From: Simmondsia chinensis
Lineage: Eukaryota; Streptophyta; Magnoliopsida; Caryophyllales; Simmondsiaceae
Direction of reading: 5' to 3'
DNA length: 64,000 bases
Assembly (NCBI GenBank): GCA_018398585.1
Contig: JAGTTD010000022.1
Location: 771,501-835,500, forward strand
A program made the translations under genes and the position numbers. Each line of letters begins with the position of its first letter. Within the stretch, counting starts at the first letter, position 1. Below are positions 1-10,512 of the stretch, in pieces. The notes under the pieces were generated by a model. It worked only from the letters and a program-made list of their open reading frames with translations. It had not been told where the DNA came from and made no database searches.

Positions 1-69
1 TTCGCCACAGATCGCGTAAATTAGGGTTTTCGGAAATTAGGGTTTGGAAGGAATCTTGGAGCTTCAGAG

Positions 70-104
<35 letters not shown>

Positions 105-170
105 CTGGTGGGAATGATGAATGCGTTCCCGCGCGAGAGAGAGAGAGAGAGAATTCATCATGTGAACTGT
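1..170. repeat. GA microsatellites in probable gene 5' flank
   Basis: Two GA runs lie at about 75-102 and 135-152. Two copies of the telo-box-like motif ttagggttt lie upstream at about 24-50. This combination is typical of leaders and proximal promoters of plant genes, so the start of a gene that continues left of the window is plausible. No reading frame here is convincing, so no gene is called. Confidence 0.5.
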
Positions 171-299
171 GCCGGTGAGACAGTTGTTTTATAGTATAGA
201 TTTGTGGATTTTGTTTACCGGTAAAAGCGGTAGCCTGTTGATATTTTTGCTTTTCCCGCTGACAGAATTTTTATAATTTGTAACACTAAAATTTAATTT

Positions 300-760
300 G
301 AATCGATTAATTTCTTTAAATTTGTTGTGTTAATTAAATATTACCTCTATTTTAGATGTAGTTTTAAAAAATTATTTTTATTTTTAATTTTTTTAAAAAT
401 TACCTAAACTTTTTAAATTTTTTTAATATCACACATTATTGTTAACGTCGTTATTTTCTGTTAGTTTTTACTTAAATGTCATTTAAAAATATATTTTTTT
501 TAAACATATACAAATTTTTAGTATATTTGAAATATCTTTTTTAAATATTTAGAATTATTTTAAATATGACTTTGAATTTTTTAAAATTATTTTATTTTTT
601 TAAAATTTATGTTAGTAAAAACTAATAGATGTTAATTGCATTAATATTAAGGTGTGAATTGAAAAATTTTGAAAAAGTAGGGTAATTTTTTGAAGAATTA
701 AAAGATGTAGATGGTTTTTTAAAACCTCACCCAAAAATTACATAATTTTCAATAAAAAGC
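300..760. repeat. AT-rich inverted-repeat element (MITE-like), copy 1
   Basis: The left part reads as repeated 'attacct...tttttaaaatt' blocks and the right part is roughly their inverse complement. The same arrangement, including the core words 'cacacatta' and 'gttaac', recurs at about 25110-25340 and 49785-50365. The termini are diverged and I could not fix a target duplication. It is a low-complexity non-coding repeat family. Confidence 0.45.
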
Positions 761-1392
761 CCCCTATTTAGATTGCATATTATCACTGTTTTTAAGTCTA
801 TAATTCGAAAAGTACTATGAATTTCTCACTCCTAGCAATATTGTGCAGATAATATGTTAAATTACGAATCTATCTATACTACTTTATATATTAATTAGAA
901 GTTGTCCTCCCAAAAAGCTTTACTCTCTCATCCTTTAATTTTTAGGCTATCACTTCAGCTCGTACTCCCTTATATGAGGTTTAATTTATGAAAAAAATTA
1001 CTTTTCTGTTAATTTAAATGTATTTATGCCATTATATAAGCAAACTCTATTTTTATTTACGTTAATAATGTAATTTATTAGTTATAATATATAATATAAT
1101 TTTTTAAATTTTGATTACACAGTGTGCATTGCACGGGAAAACTCTAATGACATAATAATCCAAAATGTAATGGTAACTTGGCTATGGGGTCGGGTCAGTC
1201 TCGAGTTGGATCAAGCTCGGGTTAGGTCAATCTTAAATAAGGTCGATATCGGGTTGGTTAAGCCTTTGGCTGGGCTAATCTCAGGTTAGATCTACCTCAA
1301 GTCAATTCGAATTTCAAGTTAAACAGTTAGTTTATTTTGATGATCTACTTTAGCAAAAGTTTCGTTGAGGCACTGGATTTTCTGTTATTGGT

Positions 1393-1565
1393 GTTTTTTG
1401 ATAACGAGGAACCTGGCTATCCAGTAAACCCGGCCAATGCAACAACCAACACACCACATAAGCTAGTTAAGTCAAAGATTCCTCTGGGAGAGGTTCAAGC
1501 GGGAATCGAATTCTAAACCTTTTGGCCTAAAACAATACTCTATCATCCAACTTTTCTTCATTAGA
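1393..1565 (-). mobile_element. tRNA-derived SINE, family L, copy 1
   Basis: Read on the minus strand, it has a tRNA-like B box (ttcgattcccgc) and ends in 'ttcctcgttatc' followed by A residues. Relatives with the same layout lie at about 13489-13650, 15040-15212, 34366-34555 and 58728-58917. In the better copies the A box reads like 'TGCCTcAGTGGTAGGAGG'. It is non-coding and flanked by AT-rich sequence. Confidence 0.6.
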
Positions 1566-2001
1566 AGTGTCACAACATTACAGTCCGTATGTAGAATGAG
1601 GGAAATAGAAAGGGATGATGGGTTTGCCAACAAATACCGATATCCCTTTTGGACAATGTAAATACATATAACCTCTAGACTAAAAATTATATCACAAAGT
1701 TTATAGACTAAAAAATTAGTATATTAAATTTCAGGGTACTAATATGTAATTCACCCAAGAATAAAAGTTGAAGAGATAAGATACAATGTCACTTGAATTA
1801 CATTTTGGGAAAGAAATAGCACAAATGTATGAGTTCCACAGAGGGAGACACAAATACAACAATGTTAGTTACAACTATTTTACAAGGAGATTTCAAAGAC
1901 AAGCCCAGAAATCAAGGTTTCAGAACCATAAGTATCAAGCTTAAGAATTAATCACAGTTAAAGTAACATTATTACCGCAAATCGTGACCGAAGGATCAAT
2001 C
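1566..2001. other. 3' flank of the unknown-protein gene
   Basis: No gene or recognised repeat is visible. On the minus strand this lies directly downstream of the stop codon at 2002-2004 and would include the gene's 3' untranslated region. I see no canonical AATAAA signal that I would rank above the AT-rich background. Confidence 0.4.
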
Positions 2002-3449
2002 TTAGAGAGCCCTCAAAGCAAGTTTACTAGTTGAGTGAACCCCTTTGGCTGCAACTTTTAATACTGCACGGCTCTTGTACAACCTGCAACACAACAAAGT
2101 TCATGGGAAAATTAATCAGGTGAAATAATGTTACATATTTACCACTTTTCATCACACAGAGTTAGAGATAATCACTGGGTTCCACGCACCGCTCACTTAG
2201 AAGTTTCCTTATATGAAACAGGGTAAGTAAGGACAGATCTATTGGTGGGGTCTAAGTGTTTGCTCCCAATGGCAAATTTGAGCCCTATAACCGACATTTC
2301 ATAAAGCGTAAATGCTAACGGACATCTAACATCCAATTGATGTTGATGTGTTCTACCTAATACACAATTAGTTTGGAATGGAACCTCGCATAGACCTATA
2401 TGTAGGACTTGCGTGTGCCAACTCTTTTGGCTAGGCCAAGAGGACCCCATGAAACTTCCCATGGTATGCAAGGATGTTAGGGATTTTGCAATTCTATTGT
2501 TAATCCTCCCTTCTTGTGACCATCACAGCTGGCAATTTAGAGGAGGATGCCCATTCGTATTGCATAAATTAAGTGTCCGTGAAGCAATGAATCTCAAATT
2601 GACTCACGTGTGAAGGGATTCTTCAAGCTTCAACATTCCCAATGCCCCAAGGGCTCCCGCCTAAGTAAGGGTCTGGGAGGTGGATGTACGCAGCCTTCCC
2701 CCTTCAGGGTAACACCCTAAAGGAAGGCTGTTTCCGAGAACTCCCAACCCGAGGGGTGCAACACGAGGACTTCCCAGGAGGTCACCCATCTTGGTACTAC
2801 TCTCGCCTAAGCACGCTTAACTGTTAAAGACTCACATTTAGGTCTAGTAACAAAAAAACTCCCATTGAAGTTATGACAAAAATATGTTTAACACATACAT
2901 CTAGTGGATACTCCTAATGCAAATTCGTTTGGGATGGAACACTACTGGGACTTATATGTGCAACTCATGTGCCAACTTCTTGGGCTAGGTTGGGACCCAA
3001 CAAAATTTCACAATTGTCACATGCACATCTCACATCAAATTGATTTTCAAGCGTTCTAATGAGATCAAGTTCATCAATAAGGAACTAAAGCTCAGAAAAA
3101 TTGTCACTTGTAATCTGTTTTAAACTATGGGCATGTTTGATTTTGGAGTAAAGGATGTCAGTAACTACAAGGGCAATGCGACACCCATGATTGAAAAGAT
3201 CTGCAAAAACTTTCAGATTTGTAAAGTAAATGTTTCTTGGGAGAGAGTAGTTATCCCATCAAATGTTGCAGTATGAATACAATAACAACAACAACATTCT
3301 CAGTGTCCCAAGGGCTCCGGCCGGAGCAGGGTCAGCGGGGAGAGGGGGACGTAAGTGGCCTTATCCCTTCAGGGTGCTACCTTAAAGAGAGGCTGTGTCC
3401 ACGGGCCCCCAACTCTAAAAACAAAAGGTAAAAACAAAGTACAAATGGC

Positions 3450-3480
<31 letters not shown>

Positions 3481-6400
3481 GCAAGACAACATTAATACAA
3501 CAACAATCCCAGTGCCTCAAGGGCTCCCGCATGTGCAGGGTTTGAGAGGGTGGAATGTACGCAGCCTTATCCCTTCAGGTGCTACCTTAAAGGGAGGCTG
3601 TGTCCGAGGCAAGACAACATGAATGGTTAACCAAAAAAATAAAATAAAATGGAGACACCTTCATACCAAATATGCCCCACATATACCAAGAATGATGCAA
3701 TCGGCTATAATGTGCAACTCTGAATAGCTTCTGAGAGCTAACAAAAGCGAGACGAGTGATACTAACCCTGCCAAAGCAAGTCCCCATGTGGCAAGAGCAT
3801 AAAACAGCTCGCCAGCATGCCATATATTTAGCATTTTCTCAAACTTGCTTGTCCCACCCAGTGATCTGGCCACAGCTGCAATAGATTATGAATCAGTTGG
3901 TGTAAGATAGTCGTCAATCAATATTGGGAAATTATCATAGAAGTATTAACACTCTGGATAGATATATGGACAATGATGGCTGAGCAAAGTAGCTCAAGAC
4001 AACATGAAATGGAAAATTGGGGATATTCAAAGATGTGCAAAGGGAAGGCATGGAATGCAACATCAAGGCTTGGTTCAGATATTTTCCTTCCAGAAAATAC
4101 TTGTCCGCGAGATATTTCCACCCAAAATTGTTTTTCTTTCAAATTTTCTTTTATCCGGTTTTGGAAATAAATTTCATTGCACAGCACTTCATGGACTTGG
4201 GGTTTAGCACACTCAAGAAGAGAATGAGGCTCGAGGCAAGTCAAGAGTGGTGGCGGGATGGAAAATGACTTCATTGTTCTTGTCAGGAATTCATTTTCTT
4301 CCATATGAGGGAAATTGTTTTCCCTTCAAAACATTCATGTAAGCAAGTACAAACAATGGCATGGAAGAGGACTTCACAAAAAAAGGATAGGACGCTGTGG
4401 TTTCAGAGTCCATGCTTATTAGATTGAGAATTTTTCTTACTCAAAGCCAAAACAATCAATGACATGAGCAGCCTTAGCTAACATAACTTACTCTTCTGCA
4501 GTTGCTCTGGAGTTAATTTCTGCGATATCAAACAAAAAATGAGTTTTGAGTACGCAGAAATATGATACACAGTTAAAAGAGGGACGTAAAAGAATCTCTA
4601 GGCGATGAAAAACCTGAGCTTTTGGATTTGATAAGATACATCTGGCAATGAAGTTGGCAACCCCATCTACCACTTCTTCCTCCCAAACAATCACATAATT
4701 CTCGTTGTCTATTCCACTTCGCTCCTCAATAATGCCAGGAACCATATCACCAGTGACCCATACCCACCAGCTTTGCTCTCCTTTATCAAGATTCACTAGG
4801 ATTTCAGCAGACTCCAAGTCAGCTCCTATATTGAAACATAAAACGAACACGTAAGACCTAAAGATACATTAATATGAAAAACATAAATATTTGGGTTATT
4901 TACACCAACGGTCCCTATATTTTTCTCATTCTACCAATTTAGTCCTTATACTTTTAAATATGTCAATTTAGTCCATTGGTGGCTGAACCATCAACAACTT
5001 AACATTAATTTTACTTTAAGGACCAAATTAACACAATATGAATTGTACTGGGACTAAATTGACATAATTAAAAGTACAATTAGTACATTGACACAATGGC
5101 AGAGTACAAGTATTTTTGGTGTAAATAACCCTAAATATTTTTACCTGCCTATCAAAAGATAATAAAAGGAAACCTGTTGGCTCTTTGAAAGGAAACTTGA
5201 CACCAGTTCCATTAAGCGATTCATCACGGAGGGAATGAAGGCGACTCAAGAAACTTTCCGAGTCAACAGTGGCTATGAGACGATCATGCAGCTGCAGATA
5301 AATACATCCGGATAAATGCAAATACAAAAACTTCCATAAAATCATGTGAATCTGTGCAGCATGGCAGTCTGCTATGGTTACATTAGTATCAGAGCATCAT
5401 CATATTCAAACTGTTGGCTGCTTACAGCAACAGAGTGATAAGAAAAATGCACACACAATGCCTGTGAATTGGAGAGATATGCTGCAGCTTACCCTTGTAC
5501 AAGTAAGCGGGGTGTCCCAACCAACCTATGCAAAGCTCGACTAATCTCAGGGTTACACACACCGACCACTCAAATGTTTTCCCACGTGCAAGGGCAAGTT
5601 GGTCCCCAAAGACTCCATGGATGGCCCCAAGGAATAGTTTGCACCAATTAATATTCGAATCCTAGGCCTAATGCTTCATGAGAAGCTAAGCCTACGTACA
5701 TTATCACATGAGGTACCCCCCAGGATATCGTAAGGAATTACATTCAAAATGACCAGCCCAAAGGATCTACACTTTACCATGTTCATATAAATCTTCAATT
5801 CTCCATACATAGGGGCCTTTATTTCATTCCTAAACCACGAAAATGTGCAGTACAAGAGTCGTAAGATAAGCATTCCATGCATTGTCATAGTGACTCGGAA
5901 AAGAAAAAGAAATACCAGAGGAATATCAGTATGCATAAGTAAATTTCATTCATAAGCATATCATCCAATCAAGTATATTCAGAAATTGAATATGCTACTT
6001 AACCATAGATCCACAGTTCTCAGTTTTAATCAAACCATTATATCACACATTATTCTATGAACTCCATAACAGTATGAGCATCATCTCCCAATTAGCCACA
6101 GAAGTCAATCATAAAAAAAATTAAAAAAAAAACCCAAAATCCAACCCAATTTTTCTCATACATAATTGGTATGTATCAAGGAACCAATTATCCAAAAAGC
6201 TTAAGGTGACAGGTCAAGACCCAAAAATGGTTCTATATCTAATACGCCCCCTCATATGCATATGCCCATTGGGTTTGAAAACAGGCTAGCTCATGCCTTG
6301 TACTTAATTATGTTAATATTAAAAGTGATGGCTACAAGAATTCGAACTTGTGACCTCTTGGTTAACATGGGACCAACTTTCCCAAAAGCTTAAGCTGATG

Positions 6401-7014
6401 GGTGAAGACTTTCTGATTTTAATGCTGTGAACTCCACAACAGTATTAGCATCATTTCCCAATTAGCCACTGAAGTCAAACCATATATACAAAAACAACCA
6501 AAATCCAACCCAATTTTTCTCATACATAATTGATGTGCAATCACAAACACACAATTTATTAAACTTCATCAGACCCTTAGGTTCGACCCACGGAGTTGGC
6601 ATAAAACAGGTTGTATCCTAAAACCAAAGCTTATATATTGAGCTCTTTTCTCTTACTAACTCCAATTTTGGGATTCTTGCTAGATAGGAGTTCTTAACAC
6701 AATTTCCAGTATGCAAACGAAAATTAGCAATAAGATCAATTATCTAAACATACATCGGGAGGACAATCATTCAATACGCAAGGAGACTCAGAGACATTCT
6801 TCAGAAGCTTCAAATTCTGCTCCAATAGATCACGAAGATGCTTGTTTTCAGCGCGCAGAGACTCAAATTCTTCCGTAGAGACGCAACAGTTGCGATCGCC
6901 GCCATGATTATCATCATGGTGGTGGTGGTGGAGGTGCTCGACGGCGGACCAGGCCACGTCGGCGACCTCCATCACCGTCTTCGCCGCCTCTACCGCCCCG
7001 TGCCCGTGGCCCAT
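2002..7014 (-). CDS. Plant-specific protein of unknown function, 6 exons, 269 aa
   Basis: Exons on the minus strand are 6754-7014, 5174-5291, 4614-4825, 4492-4519, 3767-3875 and 2002-2083. All introns are GT-AG and the joined length is 810 bp, 269 codons plus stop, with frame kept at every junction. The N-terminal exon has an alpha-helical stretch (VEAAKTVMEVADVAWSAVE), a run of histidines and acidic residues near residues 24-34, and a probable coiled coil (ESLRAENKHLRDLLEQN). The middle exon has the Trp-rich segment QSWWVWVTGDMVP and the segment VVDGVANFIARCILSNPKAQ. The penultimate exon gives NIWHAGELFYALATWGLALA, hydrophobic enough for a short membrane or buried helix. From memory, similar proteins occur across land plants without an assigned function. 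Introns 1 and 5 hold TRIM, MITE and SINE insertions. The 5' half of exon 1 is duplicated at 26278-26520. Function is unknown; the gene model is well supported. Confidence 0.86.
2635..2823 (-). mobile_element. 5S-headed SINE, 5'-truncated, in intron 5
   Basis: Read on the minus strand, the element starts within 5S-rRNA-like sequence (gcgtgctt, then the C-box region gtgacctcctgggaagtcct). It continues into the common body (aaggctgcgtacatccacc, then gggagccctt). The first part of the 5S head is missing. No flush target duplication was found. It lies inside intron 5 of the unknown-protein gene. Confidence 0.7.
3290..3420 (-). mobile_element. SINE body copy without 5S head
   Basis: On the minus strand it reads 'ttgggggcccgtggacacag', then the common body, and ends 'aatgttgttgttgttattgt', i.e. 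the TTG-repeat tail of this family. No 5S-like sequence precedes the body. A poly(A) run at about 3450-3477 separates it from the next copy. It lies in intron 5. Confidence 0.65.
3493..3607 (-). mobile_element. SINE body copy without 5S head, with 13-bp target duplication
   Basis: The element is flanked by exact direct repeats ggcaagacaacat at 3480-3492 and 3608-3620. On the minus strand it starts TCGGACACAGCCTC, runs through the common body and ends in 'gattgttgttgta'. The 5' end lies at the same place as in the copy at 61999-62124. That suggests a genuine headless subfamily and not random truncation. Confidence 0.78.
4893..5131. mobile_element. MULE-type MITE, 9-bp target duplication
   Basis: The ends are gggttatttacacc and its inverse ggtgtaaataaccc. 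The direct repeat taaatattt (9 bp) flanks both sides at 4884-4892 and 5132-5140. A 9-bp duplication is characteristic of Mutator-like elements. The interior is a mirror of 'tcaatttagtcc' motifs and encodes nothing. Relatives lie at 16473-17130, 44395-44735, 49031-49416 and near 28651 and 59319. It sits in intron 2 of the unknown-protein gene. Confidence 0.75.
6052..6532. repeat. Direct repeat of about 115 bp flanking a TRIM
   Basis: Bases 6052-6167 and 6420-6532 are near-identical direct repeats. Both contain 'caattagccac', 'gaagtcaa' and 'ccaacccaatttttctcata'. The 250 bp between them is mostly the TRIM described separately. The duplicated stretch is far too long for an integration site duplication, so a local duplication or unequal exchange is likely. 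It lies in intron 1 of the unknown-protein gene. Confidence 0.6.
6173..6425 (-). mobile_element. SMART/TRIM-like mini LTR retrotransposon, diverged
   Basis: Two LTR-like copies (both with 'aaaagcttaag' followed by 'gtgaagac' or a variant) bracket an internal stretch containing 'aattcgaacttgtgacctct'. The intact relative at 29092-29385 shows the same order. The primer-binding site is degraded here. No protein is encoded. Confidence 0.55.
6565..6685 (-). repeat. Fragment of short LTR family (cf. 46728-47373)
   Basis: It shares 'cgacccacggagttggca', 'cctaaaaccaa' and 'actccaat(t/g)t(t/g)ggga' with copies at about 10036-10205 and 46318-46490. These resemble the terminal repeats of the TRIM at 46728-47373 in minus orientation. 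It is a fragment only. Confidence 0.45.
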
Positions 7015-7402
7015 CGCATTCCTCGATAGGTGAAGGTGAAAAATCTCTCGTTCGCGAAACCCTAATTTTGGTGGTTTCTTCGTCTTGCTTGGTGGTCCTC
7101 GCTGGCGTGCCGTGGTGTTTCGTTTTGGTAAAGGAGATTTCAGATAATAAGGGAATTTTTTTTTTAATGGAACGTAATGACAAGGGGTATTCACAAAAAA
7201 CTGAAACAAACAAAATGGAACTGAAATGGAGAAAACCGAACAGAAAATTTCAGTTACTGATTTAGAAAGTTCGGTTCAGTTACCGAACCGATAAAAAGTC
7301 TAGTTAATTTGGGCAGTTTTGGTTCTCAGGTTTGACTTAAACCGTTAACCAAAAAAATCGAATTATATATTTTTATACTACTACATAAACACATGTCCAA
7401 AT

Positions 7403-7490
7403 ATAGCCTAGTGGTTAGCTGCTTATCTCTTGGCCTAAGAGGTTCGGGGGTTTAACTCTCCTCCTCTCGTGACATTTCTATTACTTTTTA
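7403..7490 (+). mobile_element. tRNA-derived SINE fragment
   Basis: It contains an A-box-like 'tagcctagtggttagctg' and a B-box-like 'gttcgggggtttaactctc'. There is no acceptor-stem pairing or tRNA fold, so it is not a tRNA gene. It is embedded in the hAT-like element. Confidence 0.5.
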
Positions 7491-7747
7491 ACTTTATTCT
7501 TGTATTTTTATTTTGTTTACAATTATATGCTAACAATACCCTATATATGAGTATAGCGGATCAATTCAAAGCTATCATATCATATTTAATAGATTAGTAT
7601 CTAGTTTTCTTTTTTATTTTAAAAAAAAATAGATAAAAAAGGATTTTATTATCGTATCAAACAAACACCACATATATTTAAAAGTCTCGATGTTAAAAAA
7701 GCATGGGTATATCGATGAGCTTCTAAACAAGTAAATAATATTTCTAA

Positions 7748-8790
7748 AGGCATGTTTGGTATAGGTTTAACAAGGGTTAATGGGTTACAGGGGTAACTAT
7801 TGCACTCCTTTTAACCTTATTTGGTTTACCATTAATATTTAACTCATAAAAAATTTTATACCCAAATAGGGTTAAAACTATTACACTACTCCCCCTAGTA
7901 CAACATCCATAATAAGGGAAGGGGTAAAAAAATTTCAACTTGTTTATTGTTTGAAAAATTTGGATATTTAAAAAATTATCTAAATATTTAATAAAATATT
8001 ATAAATAGTTTCTAAATATTTAATAAAATATTATAAATAGTTTCTAAATATTTAATATTAAGAAAAATATTTTAAAAATTCGCAAAATATTTTTTTGTCA
8101 AAATAAAATATTTGAAATATATACAAAATATTTTAAATATTATTATGATATTTAAAAAATATTCTAAATATAAAATAAAAATAATATGTATAAAAATTTA
8201 ATAGTTAAAAATATATAATAATACTTAAATATTTTATATATTTAAAAAAAATATTTTGTATATTTATAGAAATAATTTAAATACTTAAAAAAATATTTTA
8301 AGATTCAAAAAGTACATTAAATATTCAAAAAAGCAAATAGAAAGTAAGAGTGATCTATTATGGTGATGTTAGTGATGACCAAAGGTCAGCAATAATAGCG
8401 ATGTCAGTGAGGATAGGTCGCCGGTGTTGTAATAGGGATTATCTGATTTTTCCAATAATTTCAAAATTATATTTTAGATATTTAAAGCTTCGTCAAGTAT
8501 ACAAGGGTGATTTTGTTCAATATTTTAATAAATAGTTATATTTTATTATAATTAAATTTAAAAAAATTAGAAATAACATAAAAAATAAATTAGCACATGA
8601 AAGATAAAAAAGAACTATGTTACGCTCAAACAAAACATAATGAAAGATTCATGGGTTAATGTTTGCTCTTTTAAAAGTACACAACCAAACAAGGTGAAAG
8701 AAAAATATTTTCATAGTGTAATGATTACCCCATTAATAATTACACCATTAAAAATTACCCTCTTTTTTTAAACCCATATCAAACATATCC
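7748..8790. mobile_element. PIF/Harbinger-like MITE, about 1 kb
   Basis: The termini aggcatgtttggtat and the inverse of atatcaaacatatcc form imperfect inverted repeats. Each is bordered by taa (7745-7747 and 8791-8793), the 3-bp target preference of the PIF/Harbinger group. The interior is very AT-rich with many 'aaatattt' words and no credible coding region. Confidence 0.5.
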
Positions 8791-9039
8791 TAACTAGGAA
8801 AAAAATGGTTAAAATTGATGAAAAAAACTTAAATTTCTTTTTCAATAAGTGGTTACTTTTTAACCGAACCGAATTAACCAAGACCGAAATTCCGGTTAAC
8901 CGAATTTAAACAGGTGGTAATCGTTATTGAATTTGCACTAATTTCTTAAATGGTTACCGAACCGATAAGCTAAACGGTATGGTTAACCGATATTGAACAC
9001 CCCTGATAATAATAAGGGTATACTTAGCTAAACAAGATA

Positions 9040-9255
9040 ATGCCCGAAGGCAAGAGCTAGGATGTCATAACATTGGACATTACAATAGCGTTTAGGGTAG
9101 GTGGAGGGAACCGCCACCAATCATCATTACAGCATAACGACTCATGCATCTTAGCTACAAAATGGATAGCCCTATTATACGATCTAGGGGCCCAAACAAA
9201 GGAAATACGATCAAAAGAAGGAGAAAGAAAAAGACCATCACAGGACAATAGCTAA
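9040..9255 (-). pseudogene. LINE RNase H (RVT_3-like) fragment
   Basis: One minus-strand frame gives FVWAPRSYNRAIHFVAKM followed by a Trp-Trp and Pro-rich tail. This resembles the C-terminal end of the RNase H domain of plant L1-type elements (consensus style PR..NR.AH.VA). No reverse transcriptase or initiation context lies nearby, so it is a dead fragment. Confidence 0.5.
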
Positions 9256-10512
9256 TCCTTCAGCTGGAGGGCGGGATTTTGATACAAAGCTAGTATAAAT
9301 CTAGCTCAATATCAACTGAAATCATAAGCTAATATTATATATTTGATAGATTACCTCTAAATAGAGGATTTACATAAGAAAAAAGGGGGGAAATTAGAGA
9401 ATAATAAGGAGGGAGAGAGAGAAGAACATAAGGGGGAGGGGGAGTCGAGCTAAGCTCTACATAATATTTCATTTGCATACCTAACCCTAATGACCTCCTT
9501 ACTTATTTATAGTAGTAATGGGGTGCTGAGGTGGCAAGTGCTTGAACATTCTAGAAGAGGTGAGGTAGCACGTCTGGTTGGCGGTGGATATCGGATTGGC
9601 GGTAGATTGGCGGTAGGAGACCCATGTTGCTGTATGAGCGTTGCCGTAAGTATCTGAATTATATTAAGATTGATTTTGACCGTGTTAAGGATAAAAATGA
9701 CTCAATCGCCAGACCTTACCGACATCCGGGTTCGATGGACCCAGACTGAGTAAGATCTCCTTCGAGCCAGAAGAGCCCGGTCTAGGTAAGATGGGTCACC
9801 ATCGCCCTTAGTTGGATCGACACTGGGGAGAGTACCCTACTTGCATCTGAGTTGGTTGAGCCTCATTCGAGTAAGGTACGACCAAGTTGGCTGCGTCTAG
9901 AACGGGTAAGTAATCTCGAACCGAGTAGATCTAACTGAGGTAGGCCCATCCCAGATTTGATAGCATGGGGTGAGTACTATATACTCGCTCCCTAACAGCA
10001 AAACTGAATTCATTTACCAAGTCCTTATGATTGTTGCTAAATTTCACCGGGCCTTTTGGCCCGACCCACGGAGTTAGCACATACAAGACCCACATATAAA
10101 CCCAAGTGAGGTTCTATCCTAAAACCAATTGGCATTAGGTGGAATAACCCACTACGCTTATAAAGTAATCTTTTATTTCTAAATAACTCCAATGTGGGAT
10201 TACACAAGATTCACATGGGGAGTCATCAACAACTGTCTTCTTTAGGAGCCTCAAGGAAGTATCTAAACTTGAGCTTAATCTTACTCGATCTTTATTGTTG
10301 AAATCATAATTGTCATAACTGAAATATTTACAGCAATCAAAACGACATTCACACGAAAATCACGCGTTCATTAAAATTAAAATTACAAAACCTAAGAAAA
10401 ATGATTTGACATGATGGTCGATCGCTCTTGCACCAGAAAATTTTTATTTTTTAATCATTACAATTTTCCCCAAATGGATTACACATATATATAACATAAT
10501 GAGATGTTAATG
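9256..10512. other. Non-coding stretch shared by both duplication units
   Basis: No gene is seen. Segments such as 'gagtactatata(ta)tactcg', 'aactgaat(t/c)cat' and 'gaagtatctaaa' recur in order near 27836-27945 in unit B, so it belongs to the duplication. An LTR-family fragment (about 10036-10205) is present only in the unit A copy. Confidence 0.5.
10036..10205 (-). repeat. LTR-family fragment, unit A only
   Basis: It contains 'cgacccacggagttagcaca', 'cctaaaaccaattgg' and 'aataactccaatgtggga'. The same words occur at 46318-46490. Unit B continues across the corresponding point (about 27900) without it. Confidence 0.5.

Larger units (their letters stand above)
7187..9005. mobile_element. Probable non-autonomous hAT-like element, split by a MITE
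   Basis: The left end has 'aaggggtattcac' and the right end 'tattgaacacccct', with dense 'cggttaaccga'-type motifs just inside both ends (7265-7375 and 8860-9000). The equivalent place in unit B (around 26785-26830) lacks it. The middle is occupied by the MITE at 7748-8790 and a tRNA-like SINE fragment at 7403-7490. I could not confirm an 8-bp target duplication. Confidence 0.45.

Noticed and set aside
4488..4850. Separate 120-residue gene
   Set aside because: It is exons 3-4 of the unknown-protein gene read through the intron; acceptor at 4826-4827 and donor at 4612-4613 define the exon.
7403..7490. tRNA genes (also at 11752, 48695, 61090)
   Set aside because: A- and B-box motifs are present, but no paired acceptor and anticodon stems; poly(A) and target duplications mark several as SINEs.
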